Shown: positions 8,709 to 16,056 of the stretch, in pieces
Position numbering within the stretch: the first letter of the stretch is position 1
Layout of the letters: each line of letters begins with the position of its first letter
NCBI RefSeq assembly: GCF_003259315.1
Contig: NZ_QLLT01000027.1
Location: 24,301 to 88,300, forward strand
Source of the DNA: Kitasatospora sp. SolWspMP-SS2h
Lineage (GTDB): Bacteria > Actinomycetota > Actinomycetes > Streptomycetales > Streptomycetaceae
DNA length: 64,000 nt
Direction: 5' to 3'
The notes under the pieces: model-generated
The model's database searches: none
Told to the model about the DNA's origin: nothing
What the model saw: the letters and a program-made list of their open reading frames with translations, nothing else
Program-made: the position numbers and the translations under genes

Positions 8709-9626
8709 TCAGCGGCGGCGCCTGCGCACCCACCACACGGCGGGGGCGGCGAGCGCCGTACCGGCCATGGTCGGAGCGAGCGGTCCGGCGGCGGCCAGGC
8801 CCTTCTGGTCGAAGGTGTCCGGGACGGGCAGCGTCGCCCAGTCGCCGATCGGCCAGGCCACCACGAACGCGCGGCCGACCACGTTGTCGACCGGGACGGT
8901 TCCGCCGCCGGGCTGGTCCATGTGGTACCGCGAGTCCAGGGAGTTGCCCCGGTGGTCACCCATCACCCAGAGCCGTCCCTTGGGCACGTTCACCGGGCCG
9001 AAGGGCTTCTCCCCGCACGGGGTGTTGCCGGGGAAGATGTACGGCTCGTCGAGCGCGACGCCGTTCACCTTGACCGGGCCGGAGCCCTGGCACTCCACGG
9101 TGTCACCGCCCACCGCGATGACCCGCTTGATCAGGTCCTTCTCGTCGCTGGACGGCATCAGCCCGATGAAGCTGAACACATCCTGCACGCCGCGCACGAA
9201 GGAGTTGTCGCTGCGCTGGGTCGGCTCGTCGTTCAGCCAGCCGCCCGGGTCCTTGAAGACCACCACCTCGCCGCGCTCCGGCTCCGAGCCGAACCACGGG
9301 GTGAGCTTGTCGACCAGGACGCGGTCGCCGACCTGCAGCGTGTTCTCCATCGACCCGGAGGGGATCGAGAACGCCTGGACGAAGAAGGTCTTGATCACCA
9401 GGGCCAGGATCAGCGCGATGCCGATCAGGATCGGCAGTTCCTTCCAGAAGGAACGCTGCTTCGGCGCCCGCCTGGACGGCGCCGCCGAATCCCCGGCGGC
9501 CTCCGCCCCCGCCTCGGCGTCCCGCTGCTCCTCGCCGTCACCGGCGGGCAGTCCCTCCTGGTTGCCCACGGGTTCCCCGTCGGGCTCCGGAGCACCTGAG
9601 CGGGCACCGATCACCAGATCCCCCAC
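8709..9626 (-). CDS. sipY: Type I signal peptidase, SipY-like
   Basis: A 305-residue signal peptidase. After an acidic cytoplasmic N-terminus (~residues 1-58), a membrane segment (PILIGIALILALVIKTFFV) precedes the catalytic Ser92 (IPSGSMENTL) and Lys167 (LIKRVIAVGGDTVE); box E is MGDHRGNSLDSRYH. A short hydrophobic stretch and Arg tail close the protein. I chose the GTG at 9626 because GGAGG sits seven bases upstream; an open frame continues to an ATG at 9746 without such a site. In S. lividans, as I recall, SipY is the main extracellular-protein processing enzyme. Confidence 0.92.
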   Translation of the reverse strand: MGDLVIGARSGAPEPDGEPVGNQEGLPAGDGEEQRDAEAGAEAAGDSAAPSRRAPKQRSFWKELPILIGIALILALVIKTFFVQAFSIPSGSMENTLQVGDRVLVDKLTPWFGSEPERGEVVVFKDPGGWLNDEPTQRSDNSFVRGVQDVFSFIGLMPSSDEKDLIKRVIAVGGDTVECQGSGPVKVNGVALDEPYIFPGNTPCGEKPFGPVNVPKGRLWVMGDHRGNSLDSRYHMDQPGGGTVPVDNVVGRAFVVAWPIGDWATLPVPDTFDQKGLAAAGPLAPTMAGTALAAPAVWWVRRRRR

Positions 9627-9829
9627 GACATCTCCTCCCTGCTGTGCGGACGCCTGTGCGCCCGCGCTCACGAGTGCCGCACAGCGGGCACCACACTCTG
9701 CGATCGATCGAAAACCCGCCTCTGGCTTGCCCACTGGGGCAGGCACGACACCAGGCCGGAACCGAGCACTTCACACTTCTCTATCACTACCGGTCGACGC
9801 GCCCGTGCTCCCACGCGCCGACCCGGATG

Positions 9830-10954
9830 TCAGTCGGCCACCGGCCCGCCCCTCCGACGCGTGCCGCGGTACCGGGTGAGGAGCGGAAGCACGCCCAACA
9901 CACCCATAACGAGCGGGGGTTCCGCAGGAACCGGCCCGATGGCCGCCGATCCGGCCGCCCGCCCCGGCAGGGAGGAGAGTGAATCGGGAACGCCGAGTTG
10001 ACCGAAGTGGGAGAGCGGCCAGGCCACCACGAAGGCGCGCCCGACCACGTTCCCCACCGGGATCGTCCCGGAGCCCGGGTTGCCCATGTGGTAGCGGGAG
10101 TCGGCGGACAGGTCGCGGTGGTCGCCCATCACCCAGAGCCGTCCCTGGGGCACCGTCACCTTGAAGGTGATCCGCGAGGGTGAGTTGCCGGCCGCGACGT
10201 ACGGCTCGTCCAGCGGCGTGCCGTTCACGCTCACCCGGCCGTGCTCGTCGCAGCACTCGACGGTGTCGCCGCCGACACCGATCACCCGCTTGATCAGGTC
10301 CCGCTCGTCATCGGAAGGGAGCAGGCCCACCGCCGAGAACACCGACTTCACGTTCCGCAGCACGGGCCCGTCCGTGGACGGCTTGTGGTCGTTCTCCAGC
10401 CAGCCGCCCGGGTCCCTGAAGACCACCACCTCACCGCGCTCCGGCTCCGAGCCGAACCACGGGGTGAGCTTGTCCACGACGACCCGGTCGCCGATCCGCA
10501 GGGTCTGTTCCATCGAACCGGAGGGGATCACGAACACCTGGATCAGGAACGTCTTCATCACCAGCGCGATGACCAGGGCCACCAACACGATCACCGGCAG
10601 CTCGCGCAGGAGGGAGCGACGGCTGCGGCGCGCGGCGCGCTTGGCGGTGCGGCGGCGCTCGGCGCGGCCCCGGGCGGGACGACTCGCCACACCGTCCGTA
10701 CCGCCCGGGCCGACGCCGCCCGCACCGACGCCGGCGGTACCGCTGCCGCCGTGGCCGACTGCGTCCCGCGCGTCGTCTGCGCCGTCCGTGTCTTCCGTGC
10801 CCGTCGCGCCCTCCGTCCCTCCCGAGGGCGGCAGGTACACCGACGCGGACCCGGACGCGGGGTCGTGGGCGGGGTCGGCTCCGAGGTCGGAGTCGGACGG
10901 CCCGGCGGCAGCGGCGGCAGCGGCGGCAGTCCTGGGTCTACCTCTGCTCCCCAT
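9830..10954 (-). CDS. sipX: Type I signal peptidase, SipX-like
   Basis: A signal peptidase of about 374 residues with a long low-complexity N-terminus (Ala, Gly, Asp rich) before the membrane segment (LLRELPVIVLVALVIALVMK). Catalytic Ser lies in IPSGSMEQTL and Lys in LIKRVIGVGGDTVECC; box E is MGDHRDLSADSRYHMG. The chosen ATG at 10954 overlaps the end of sipW by 17 bases, suggesting translational coupling; ATG at 10972 is also possible. A Cys pair (ECCDEHG) follows the catalytic Lys, shared with the sipW product but not with the sipY or sipZ products. Confidence 0.92.
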   Translation of the reverse strand: MGSRGRPRTAAAAAAAAGPSDSDLGADPAHDPASGSASVYLPPSGGTEGATGTEDTDGADDARDAVGHGGSGTAGVGAGGVGPGGTDGVASRPARGRAERRRTAKRAARRSRRSLLRELPVIVLVALVIALVMKTFLIQVFVIPSGSMEQTLRIGDRVVVDKLTPWFGSEPERGEVVVFRDPGGWLENDHKPSTDGPVLRNVKSVFSAVGLLPSDDERDLIKRVIGVGGDTVECCDEHGRVSVNGTPLDEPYVAAGNSPSRITFKVTVPQGRLWVMGDHRDLSADSRYHMGNPGSGTIPVGNVVGRAFVVAWPLSHFGQLGVPDSLSSLPGRAAGSAAIGPVPAEPPLVMGVLGVLPLLTRYRGTRRRGGPVAD

Positions 10955-11843
10955 GGCCACCGGTCCCCTCAATCGCGGCGAACGCCGCCGGTCGGTCGAG
11001 GGAGGTGGCGCGGCCGAGGGGGAACATCACCCAGTCCGCGCGGCCGATCACCTTGTCCTCGGGCACGGCGCCTCCGCCGGGCTCGCCGAGGTGGTCGCGG
11101 GAGTCCCGGGAGGCGCTGCGGTGGTCGCCCATCATCCACAACTTGCCGTCAGGAACCACGATGTCGAACGGTACCGCCGAGGGCGCGTCGCCGGGGAGCA
11201 GGTAGGCGCTCTCGTCCAGCGGCACGCCGTTGACGCTGAGCCGGCCGTCGGTGCCGCAGCAGGTGATCCGGTCGCCGCCGACGCCGATCACCCGCTTCAC
11301 GTAGACCGTGTCACCGGCCGGGGCGAGGCCCGCGCCGGCCAGCAGCCGCTTCAGGCCGGACGGTTCCTCCTGGTACGGCAGGAAGGAGCCGATGCCGTCG
11401 AAGACCACCACGTCGCCCCGCTGCGGGTGCTTGCCGAAGGCGTACGCGAGCTGGTTGACCAGCACCCGGTCGCCCGGCCGCAGTGTCCCCTCCATCGAGC
11501 CGGACGGCACCGCGAAGGGCCGGACCACGAAGGCGTTCACCAGCAGCAGCACGACCACGCACACCGCCGCGATCCACAGCAGGTCCCGCGACCACCGCCG
11601 CCCGCCGCCGTGGCCGTCGTCCCCCGCGTCCTCGGGGTCGTCCTCGCCCGCTGGGCCCTCCCCACCTTCGGATTCCGTGCCGGAAGCCGGGGCGGTGGCA
11701 GTGCCGGTGGCGGCGCCGGCGGCGCTGGTGACGGTGCCGGTCGCCGCTCCGGGGGCGGAAACGGCGGCGGACCGCGGCGGCGAGTCCGCACCCGTGGGTG
11801 CGGGACTGCCGTCGCGGTCCGCTGGTGGCTCGTGCGTGCTCAT
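10938..11843 (-). CDS. sipW: Type I signal peptidase, SipW-like
   Basis: First gene of the four-gene signal peptidase cluster, 301 residues. A Thr/Ala/Gly-rich cytoplasmic N-terminus (~85 residues) leads into a membrane span (LLWIAAVCVVVLLLVNAFVV). Catalytic Ser is in VPSGSMEGTLRPGD and Lys in YVKRVIGVGGDRITCC; box E is MGDHRSASRDSRDHLG. This name follows the recalled streptomycete sipWXYZ order and has nothing to do with the Bacillus ER-type SipW. It lies immediately downstream of rplS in the same direction. Confidence 0.92.
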   Translation of the reverse strand: MSTHEPPADRDGSPAPTGADSPPRSAAVSAPGAATGTVTSAAGAATGTATAPASGTESEGGEGPAGEDDPEDAGDDGHGGGRRWSRDLLWIAAVCVVVLLLVNAFVVRPFAVPSGSMEGTLRPGDRVLVNQLAYAFGKHPQRGDVVVFDGIGSFLPYQEEPSGLKRLLAGAGLAPAGDTVYVKRVIGVGGDRITCCGTDGRLSVNGVPLDESAYLLPGDAPSAVPFDIVVPDGKLWMMGDHRSASRDSRDHLGEPGGGAVPEDKVIGRADWVMFPLGRATSLDRPAAFAAIEGTGGHGEQR

Positions 11844-11908
11844 CGGAGGTGAGCTTATCCCCCCGGTCTACACCGGTTGGAGGGCCGACCCCGGGTGAGC
11901 CTGCGCGA

Positions 11909-12259
11909 TCACGCGTCGCGCTTCTCCTTGATCTTCGCGGCCTTGCCGCGGAGGTCGCGCAGGTAGTACAGCTTGGCGCGGCGGACCGCACCGCGGGTCA
12001 CGACCTCGATCTTCTCGACGACCGGGGTGTGCACCGGGAAGGTGCGCTCGACACCGACGTTGAAGCTGACCTTGCGAACGGTGAAGGTCTCACCGATGCC
12101 GGCGCCGTGACGGCGGATGACGACGCCCTGGAAGACCTGGACGCGCGAGCGGCTGCCTTCGATGACTCGGACGTGCACCTTGAGGGTGTCGCCGGGGCGG
12201 AAGGCGGGGACGTCGGTGCGCAGCGAGGCCGCGTCGACAGCAGCGAGCTTGTTGCTCAT
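11909..12259 (-). CDS. rplS: 50S ribosomal protein L19
   Basis: A 116-residue L19 located at the 30S-50S interface. Diagnostic stretches are FRPGDTLKVHVRVIEGSRSR, FQGVVIRRHGAGIGETFTVR and the basic C-terminus. The ATG at 12259 has GGAG seven bases upstream. It ends the rpsP-khpA-rimM-trmD-rplS series, the usual bacterial order, and is followed by the signal peptidase genes. A short perfect hairpin lies in its leader (12376-12395). Confidence 0.97.
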   Translation of the reverse strand: MSNKLAAVDAASLRTDVPAFRPGDTLKVHVRVIEGSRSRVQVFQGVVIRRHGAGIGETFTVRKVSFNVGVERTFPVHTPVVEKIEVVTRGAVRRAKLYYLRDLRGKAAKIKEKRDA

Positions 12260-12375
12260 CGTTGCTCTCCATCGCAGGCGCCACGGGCCGCCCACGGATA
12301 TTCGTGTCAACTGGGTGGTGCTGCGGGCCGCTTCGGCTGGCGGTGAGCCCCCCGTGGCGGGGGCACCGGTCCACT

Positions 12376-12395
12376 GGCTCCCCGCGAGGGGAGCC
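12376..12395 (-). terminator. Perfect 8-bp hairpin in the trmD-rplS gap
   Basis: GGCTCCCC-GCGA-GGGGAGCC forms an eight-base-pair stem with a four-base loop, between the trmD stop and the rplS start on the minus strand. No U-tract follows. It may be an attenuator or processing site separating trmD from rplS, genes known in other bacteria to be expressed at very different levels. Confidence 0.45.
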
Positions 12396-12415
12396 GGGCG
12401 ACAGACAGCAGTCGC

Positions 12416-13243
12416 CTATTGTTCCACAGGGTCGGCCGTGGACCGAAATCGGCCGTCCGCCTCGTCCCAGGCCAGGCCGAGCACGCTGAGCGCTTCGCGC
12501 TCCTTCTTCGTGAACGCCTCGCGCTGCCACCGGGCCACCAGGTCCGGCCGGTTGGCGAGGGTGCGGGCGAACGCCTGCTCGCGCCGCCACTGGGCGATCT
12601 TCCCGTGGTGGCCGCTGAGCAGGACCTCCGGCACCTCCCGGCCGCGCCACTCGGCGGGCTTGGTATACACCGGGCCCTCCAACAGGTCGGCCATGGCACC
12701 GGGGGCGAAGGAGTCGTCGCGGTGCGACTCGGCGTTGCCCAGCACGCCGGGCAGCAGCCGGGCGATCGCCTCGACCATCACCAGCACGGCGACCTCGCCG
12801 CCCGCCAGCACGTAGTCGCCGATCGAGGTCTCGACCACCGGCATCCGGGTCGCGGCCTCCTCGATGACCCGGCGGTCGATGCCCTCGTAGCGGGCGGGCG
12901 CGAAGGCCAGCCAGGGGCGGGCGGCCAGGTCCTGGGCCAGCTCCTGGGTGAAGGGGCGTCCGCTGGGGGTGGGCACCACCAGGGTCGGCACCTCGCCCTC
13001 GGGCCCGGCGGCCAGGACGGCGTCCAGGGCGGCGCCCCACGGCTCGGGCTTCATCACCATGCCGGGTCCGCCGCCGTAGGGGGTGTCGTCCACGGTGCGG
13101 TGGATGTCGGTGGTCCAGGTCCGCAGGTCGTGCAGGTGGACGTCCAGCTGCCCGCGGGCCCGCGCCTTGCCGACCAGGGAGACGTTCAGCGGCTCCAAGT
13201 ACTCGGGGAAGATCGTGACGACGTCGATCCGCAGGTCGCTCAC
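12416..13243 (-). CDS. trmD: tRNA (guanine-N1-)-methyltransferase TrmD
   Basis: SPOUT-class methyltransferase that makes m1G37 in tRNAs, preventing +1 frameshifts. Visible signatures are VVTIFPEYLEPLNVSLVGKA, DDTPYGGGPGMVMKPEP (AdoMet-knot and catalytic region) and YEGIDRRVIE; the C-terminal domain holds HHGKIAQWRREQA. Length 275 residues is normal. The GTG start overlaps the rimM stop in GTGA, so translation is coupled to rimM. Confidence 0.97.
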   Translation of the reverse strand: MSDLRIDVVTIFPEYLEPLNVSLVGKARARGQLDVHLHDLRTWTTDIHRTVDDTPYGGGPGMVMKPEPWGAALDAVLAAGPEGEVPTLVVPTPSGRPFTQELAQDLAARPWLAFAPARYEGIDRRVIEEAATRMPVVETSIGDYVLAGGEVAVLVMVEAIARLLPGVLGNAESHRDDSFAPGAMADLLEGPVYTKPAEWRGREVPEVLLSGHHGKIAQWRREQAFARTLANRPDLVARWQREAFTKKEREALSVLGLAWDEADGRFRSTADPVEQ

Positions 13244-13875
13244 GCGCCGCCGCCGTTCTCGCCGGAGTCCGAGCCGCCGTTCTCGGCGGCGTCCGGGCCG
13301 GTGCCCGGGCCCTCCTCCGAGCCGTCGCCCGAACCCTCCTCCGCCCCCGCACCCGCACCCGCGTCGGCGGCGTCGATCAGGCCGGGCGGCGGGGTGATGA
13401 CGGCGCGCTGCTCGTCCAGGTCGATGGTGGGGACGATCTGCTCGACGAACGGGATCAGCACCTCGGTGCCGTCGGGGCGCTGGACGGTGAGCAGGTCCTG
13501 GTACGGGAGGTGGAGCACCTCGGTGAGCTCGCCGACCGGGGTGCCGTCGGCCAGCACCACGTCCAGGCCGATGAGTTGGTGGTCGTAGTACTCGTCCGGG
13601 TCGTCGGGGGTCTCGTCCGGGTCGACCTCGGCGATCAGCATGGTGCCGCGCAGGGCCTCGGCGGCGGTGCGGTCCTTGACGCCGGCGAAGCGCAGCAGCA
13701 GGCGCCCGCTGTGCACCCGGCCGGTCTCGACGGTCAGCGGTCCGATGGCGGCGGGGTCGGTGAGGAGGACCGCGCCGGGCCCGAGCCGCAGCTCCGGCTC
13801 GTCGGTGCGGACTTCGACACTGACGTCCCCTCGGATGCCGTGGGCGCGGCCGATCCTGCCGACGACGAGCTGCAC
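13240..13875 (-). CDS. rimM: Ribosome maturation factor RimM
   Basis: Assembly factor for the 30S head, binding ribosomal protein S19. The N-terminal RimM domain begins VQLVVGRIGRAHGIRGDVSV; the PRC-barrel half contains YYDHQLIGLDVVLADGTPVG and LIPFVEQIVPTID. Length is 211 residues against a typical ~170: the last ~35 residues are an acidic, Gly/Asp/Glu-rich tail. The GTG at 13875 has AGGAGA about ten bases upstream. The stop overlaps the trmD start. Confidence 0.96.
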   Translation of the reverse strand: MQLVVGRIGRAHGIRGDVSVEVRTDEPELRLGPGAVLLTDPAAIGPLTVETGRVHSGRLLLRFAGVKDRTAAEALRGTMLIAEVDPDETPDDPDEYYDHQLIGLDVVLADGTPVGELTEVLHLPYQDLLTVQRPDGTEVLIPFVEQIVPTIDLDEQRAVITPPPGLIDAADAGAGAGAEEGSGDGSEEGPGTGPDAAENGGSDSGENGGGA

Positions 13876-13988
13876 GGTGATCGTTCTCCTGAGAGGTGAT
13901 GGCACTGGTGGGAAGCGGGGAGCCCCCGGAACGGAGAGCTCCCGGAGCCGGGAAGATCCCGGGAGCGGGAAGGACCCGGAAACGGGAA

Positions 13989-14022
13989 GGACCGGCCGGG
14001 ACGGATGCGTCCCGGCCGGTCC
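13989..14022 (-). terminator. 15-bp perfect hairpin between khpA and rimM
   Basis: A 15-base-pair GC-rich stem (13989-14003 with 14008-14022) closed by the loop GATG, lying downstream of khpA on the minus strand and about 110 bases before rimM. No clear U-tract follows. It is a candidate internal terminator or attenuator that would lower rimM-trmD expression relative to rpsP. Surrounding bases 13915-13990 are a purine-rich stretch with repeated CGGGAA/GGGAGC motifs. Confidence 0.6.
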
Positions 14023-14075
14023 TGAAACCCGGTTGGCCGACCTGGCGGTCGGCGCCCTCGGCGGTCGAGCGGAGG

Positions 14076-14315
14076 TCAGCGGAGGCTGTCCACGTCGACC
14101 AGGTCGACCCGGACGTTGCGTCCGCCCAGGGCGCCGACCACGGTGCGCAGCGCGCGAGCCGTGCGGCCGCCCCGGCCGATCACCTTGCCGAGGTCGTCGG
14201 GGTGCACGCGCACCTCGATGGTGTGGCCGCGGCGCAGGTTCCGCGAGCGGACCTGCACCTCGTCGGGGTGCTCGACGATGCCCTTCACCAGGTGATCGAG
14301 GGCTTCCTCGATCAT
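14076..14315 (-). CDS. khpA: KH-domain RNA-binding protein KhpA
   Basis: A 79-residue single KH domain (former YlqC/UPF0109) with the RNA-binding GXXG loop in KVIGRGGRTARALRTVV. In firmicutes KhpA pairs with KhpB (Jag/EloR) and affects cell elongation and small RNAs. It starts two bases from the rpsP stop, the usual rpsP-khpA pairing, so is probably made at ribosomal-protein levels. Confidence 0.95.
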   Translation of the reverse strand: MIEEALDHLVKGIVEHPDEVQVRSRNLRRGHTIEVRVHPDDLGKVIGRGGRTARALRTVVGALGGRNVRVDLVDVDSLR

Positions 14316-14317
14316 GC

Positions 14318-14746
14318 TCAGGCCTCGGTGGAAGCGGCCTCGGCCTCGTCAGCCTTGTCCGACTTCTTGGCCTTCGGGGTGATGGCGACACCGGTGGTGG
14401 CGTCCTCGAAGCCGGCGACGGCCTTGGCGAACAGGTGCGAGAAGTCCTCGACCTTGGGCTCGGCCACCTTCAGCGGCTCCGGAGCCGGCAGGCCCTTGAA
14501 CTTCTGCCAGTCGCCGGTCAGCTTGAGGATGGCGAGGACCGGCTCGGTCGGCTGGGCGCCGACGGACAGCCAGTACTGGGCGCGCTCGCCGTCGACCTCG
14601 ATCTTCGAGGGGTTGTACGTCGGCTGGTAGATGCCGATCTCCTCGATCGCGCGGCCGTCACGCTTGGTGCGCGAGTCGGCGACGACGATGCGGTAGTGCG
14701 GGGAGCGGATCTTGCCCAGACGCTTCAGCTTGATCTTGACAGCCAC
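14318..14746 (-). CDS. rpsP: 30S ribosomal protein S16
   Basis: A 142-residue S16: VKIKLKRLGKIRSPHYRIV, RDGRAIEEIGIYQPTYNP and DGERAQYWLSVGAQPTEPV are diagnostic. The C-terminal ~55 residues (after about 85) form the Ala/Lys/Glu-rich extension usual in actinobacteria. I chose the GTG at 14746 since AGGAGA lies ten bases upstream; the longer frame to 14830 has no support. First gene of the rpsP-khpA-rimM-trmD-rplS series. Confidence 0.97.
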   Translation of the reverse strand: MAVKIKLKRLGKIRSPHYRIVVADSRTKRDGRAIEEIGIYQPTYNPSKIEVDGERAQYWLSVGAQPTEPVLAILKLTGDWQKFKGLPAPEPLKVAEPKVEDFSHLFAKAVAGFEDATTGVAITPKAKKSDKADEAEAASTEA

Positions 14747-15056
14747 GGGTGTGGATTCTCCTGGTTTTGACGTGGGTGAGCAGCGCTCCGCCGCGTGGGG
14801 CTGCGGCGCGAGGTGCCGTTCAAGGGACACGCCAGCCGTTAGGAGAGAGGGTCCTGTCTAGGCTGCCGGGTACTCAGCCATCCATTGTGCCACACCGCCG
14901 AATGGCCCCCGGACGGCGCCCCCGCACGGTCCGGACAAGGACCTCCGGGTGCCGACGGGCCGCGGGCACCCCGCCCGCGGCCCGGTCGAGCACCGTCCCG
15001 ACCGGAACACCGTCCCGACCGGAACACTGCCCCGGTCGGACGCCGCCCGGAACGGT
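14747..15056. other. Gap upstream of rpsP with a 17-bp direct repeat
   Basis: About 310 bases. It must hold the rpsP promoter, though no clear -35/-10 pair stands out. A 17-base unit CACCGTCCCGACCGGAA is repeated exactly and back to back at 14991-15007 and 15008-15024, just 3' of the SprT-like gene; the flanking CCGGTC/GACCGG pieces could fold into a terminator-like hairpin for that gene. Confidence 0.5.
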
Positions 15057-15635
15057 TCAGGCGATCTTGAACGGCTGCTGGCAGGCGCCGCAGACGATCG
15101 AGGCCTGCGCCAGCACGGACGGGACGACGCGGACGTTGCGACCGCAGCCGCACACCGCCTTGACCCGGACGCCGCCGCCCGAGGAGCCGTGCCGTGCGGC
15201 CGGCCCGCGGAAGGCGCGGTGGTTGCCCTCGCCGGCGACGGCGAGCTGGTGCGCCCCGAGCGCGCGGTCGAGACGCTCGATGGTCTCGGCGTAGCGGTCG
15301 CGGGTCTCGTGCCCCATCGTCACCTGGGAGAAGCCGCTGCTGGCGTGCGGCTCGACCGGGTGGGCCAGGCCCAGCTCGGAGGCGAGCAGCAGGAAGCGGC
15401 GGTTGTGGTAGCGGCCGGCCCGCGAGGTGTCGCGGATCTCCCGGGCGGCGGCCAGGCCGTGGGCGGCCTCGTGCAGCAGTCGCTCGAAGTTGAGCTGGGT
15501 GCCGCAGGCGGACGAGGACTCGCCGATCAGCGCCTCGGGCGACGCCAGATCGGGCAGGTCCCGGTGGTGGGCCTGGATGTCACTCCAGGCGGCGGCCAGT
15601 TCGGCCGCGAGGACGAGGGGCTGTGTCGTGCTCAC
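15057..15635 (-). CDS. SprT-like zinc metalloprotein with C-terminal zinc ribbon
   Basis: About 192 residues, GTG start. HEAAH at residues 55-59 (FERLLHEAAHGLAA) is the zincin HExxH signature and RYHNRRF resembles the downstream SprT element. The C-terminal ~35 residues have two Cys pairs (KAVCGCGR and IVCGACQQPF), a zinc ribbon. This layout resembles SprT/Spartan-type proteases that act on DNA-protein crosslinks, and similar proteins occur on streptomycete chromosomes and integrative elements. I see no strong Shine-Dalgarno before the GTG. Function is inferred only from the motifs. Confidence 0.75.
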   Translation of the reverse strand: MSTTQPLVLAAELAAAWSDIQAHHRDLPDLASPEALIGESSSACGTQLNFERLLHEAAHGLAAAREIRDTSRAGRYHNRRFLLLASELGLAHPVEPHASSGFSQVTMGHETRDRYAETIERLDRALGAHQLAVAGEGNHRAFRGPAARHGSSGGGVRVKAVCGCGRNVRVVPSVLAQASIVCGACQQPFKIA

Positions 15636-16056
15636 GCTGTACCAACGATGGAGAGAGAGGCGGTGTTCCGGCGGGCACCCAGGTCGGGGAATTCCCAGCG
15701 GACTCTCAGAAACGCACTTCCGCGCGCGAATTGCGCGGCTCCGGACTGACGCAAGACCAACCCCCTGCACGTATCGAACCGGCGGGTTTCGCCGGGCTCT
15801 CGGCACCCGCCGCGGAGCCCAACATCCCCACGGCGGACGGCCCGCGTCCTGTCCGAAAATTGACAGGGCCACGGGCCGTACACCGTACCGCTTGTCGACT
15901 ACCTCGGGGAGTTGACTGGTGAGTAGCTCAATTGCCGTGACGCGGAACGGGATTCCGGAATTCGCCGGGAGAGCCGCCGATCGCGCAGTTCACGGGTCCG
16001 GGACCGGCCGGGAACCGGTCCGCGGCCGCCCGGGAGGGGCGGCCGCGGCGGGCGGC
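15636..16056. other. Gap between proS and the SprT-like gene
   Basis: About 420 bases with no convincing gene on either strand. It has mixed composition with several A/T-richer pockets (near 15850 and 15920-15960), so it probably carries the promoter of the SprT-like gene. Short inverted repeats are seen (CCTGTC...GACAGG near 15848-15867; GGCGGGT...ACCCGCC near 15780-15812). The proS terminator occupies the right end. Confidence 0.45.
16020..16048 (-). terminator. Terminator hairpin downstream of proS
   Basis: CCGCGGCCGCC (16020-16030) pairs with GGCGGCCGCGG (16038-16048), an 11-bp all-G/C stem with a seven-base loop, nine bases beyond the proS stop on the minus strand. No U-tract, as is common in streptomycetes. 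Confidence 0.6.

Noticed and set aside
15770..15800. tRNA-like GGTTCGATACG element near 15780 (minus)
   Set aside because: I could not fold acceptor, D and anticodon arms around it; looks coincidental.
15918..15945. GAGTAGCTCAATTG resembling a tRNA D-arm
   Set aside because: Remaining arms absent; no cloverleaf.
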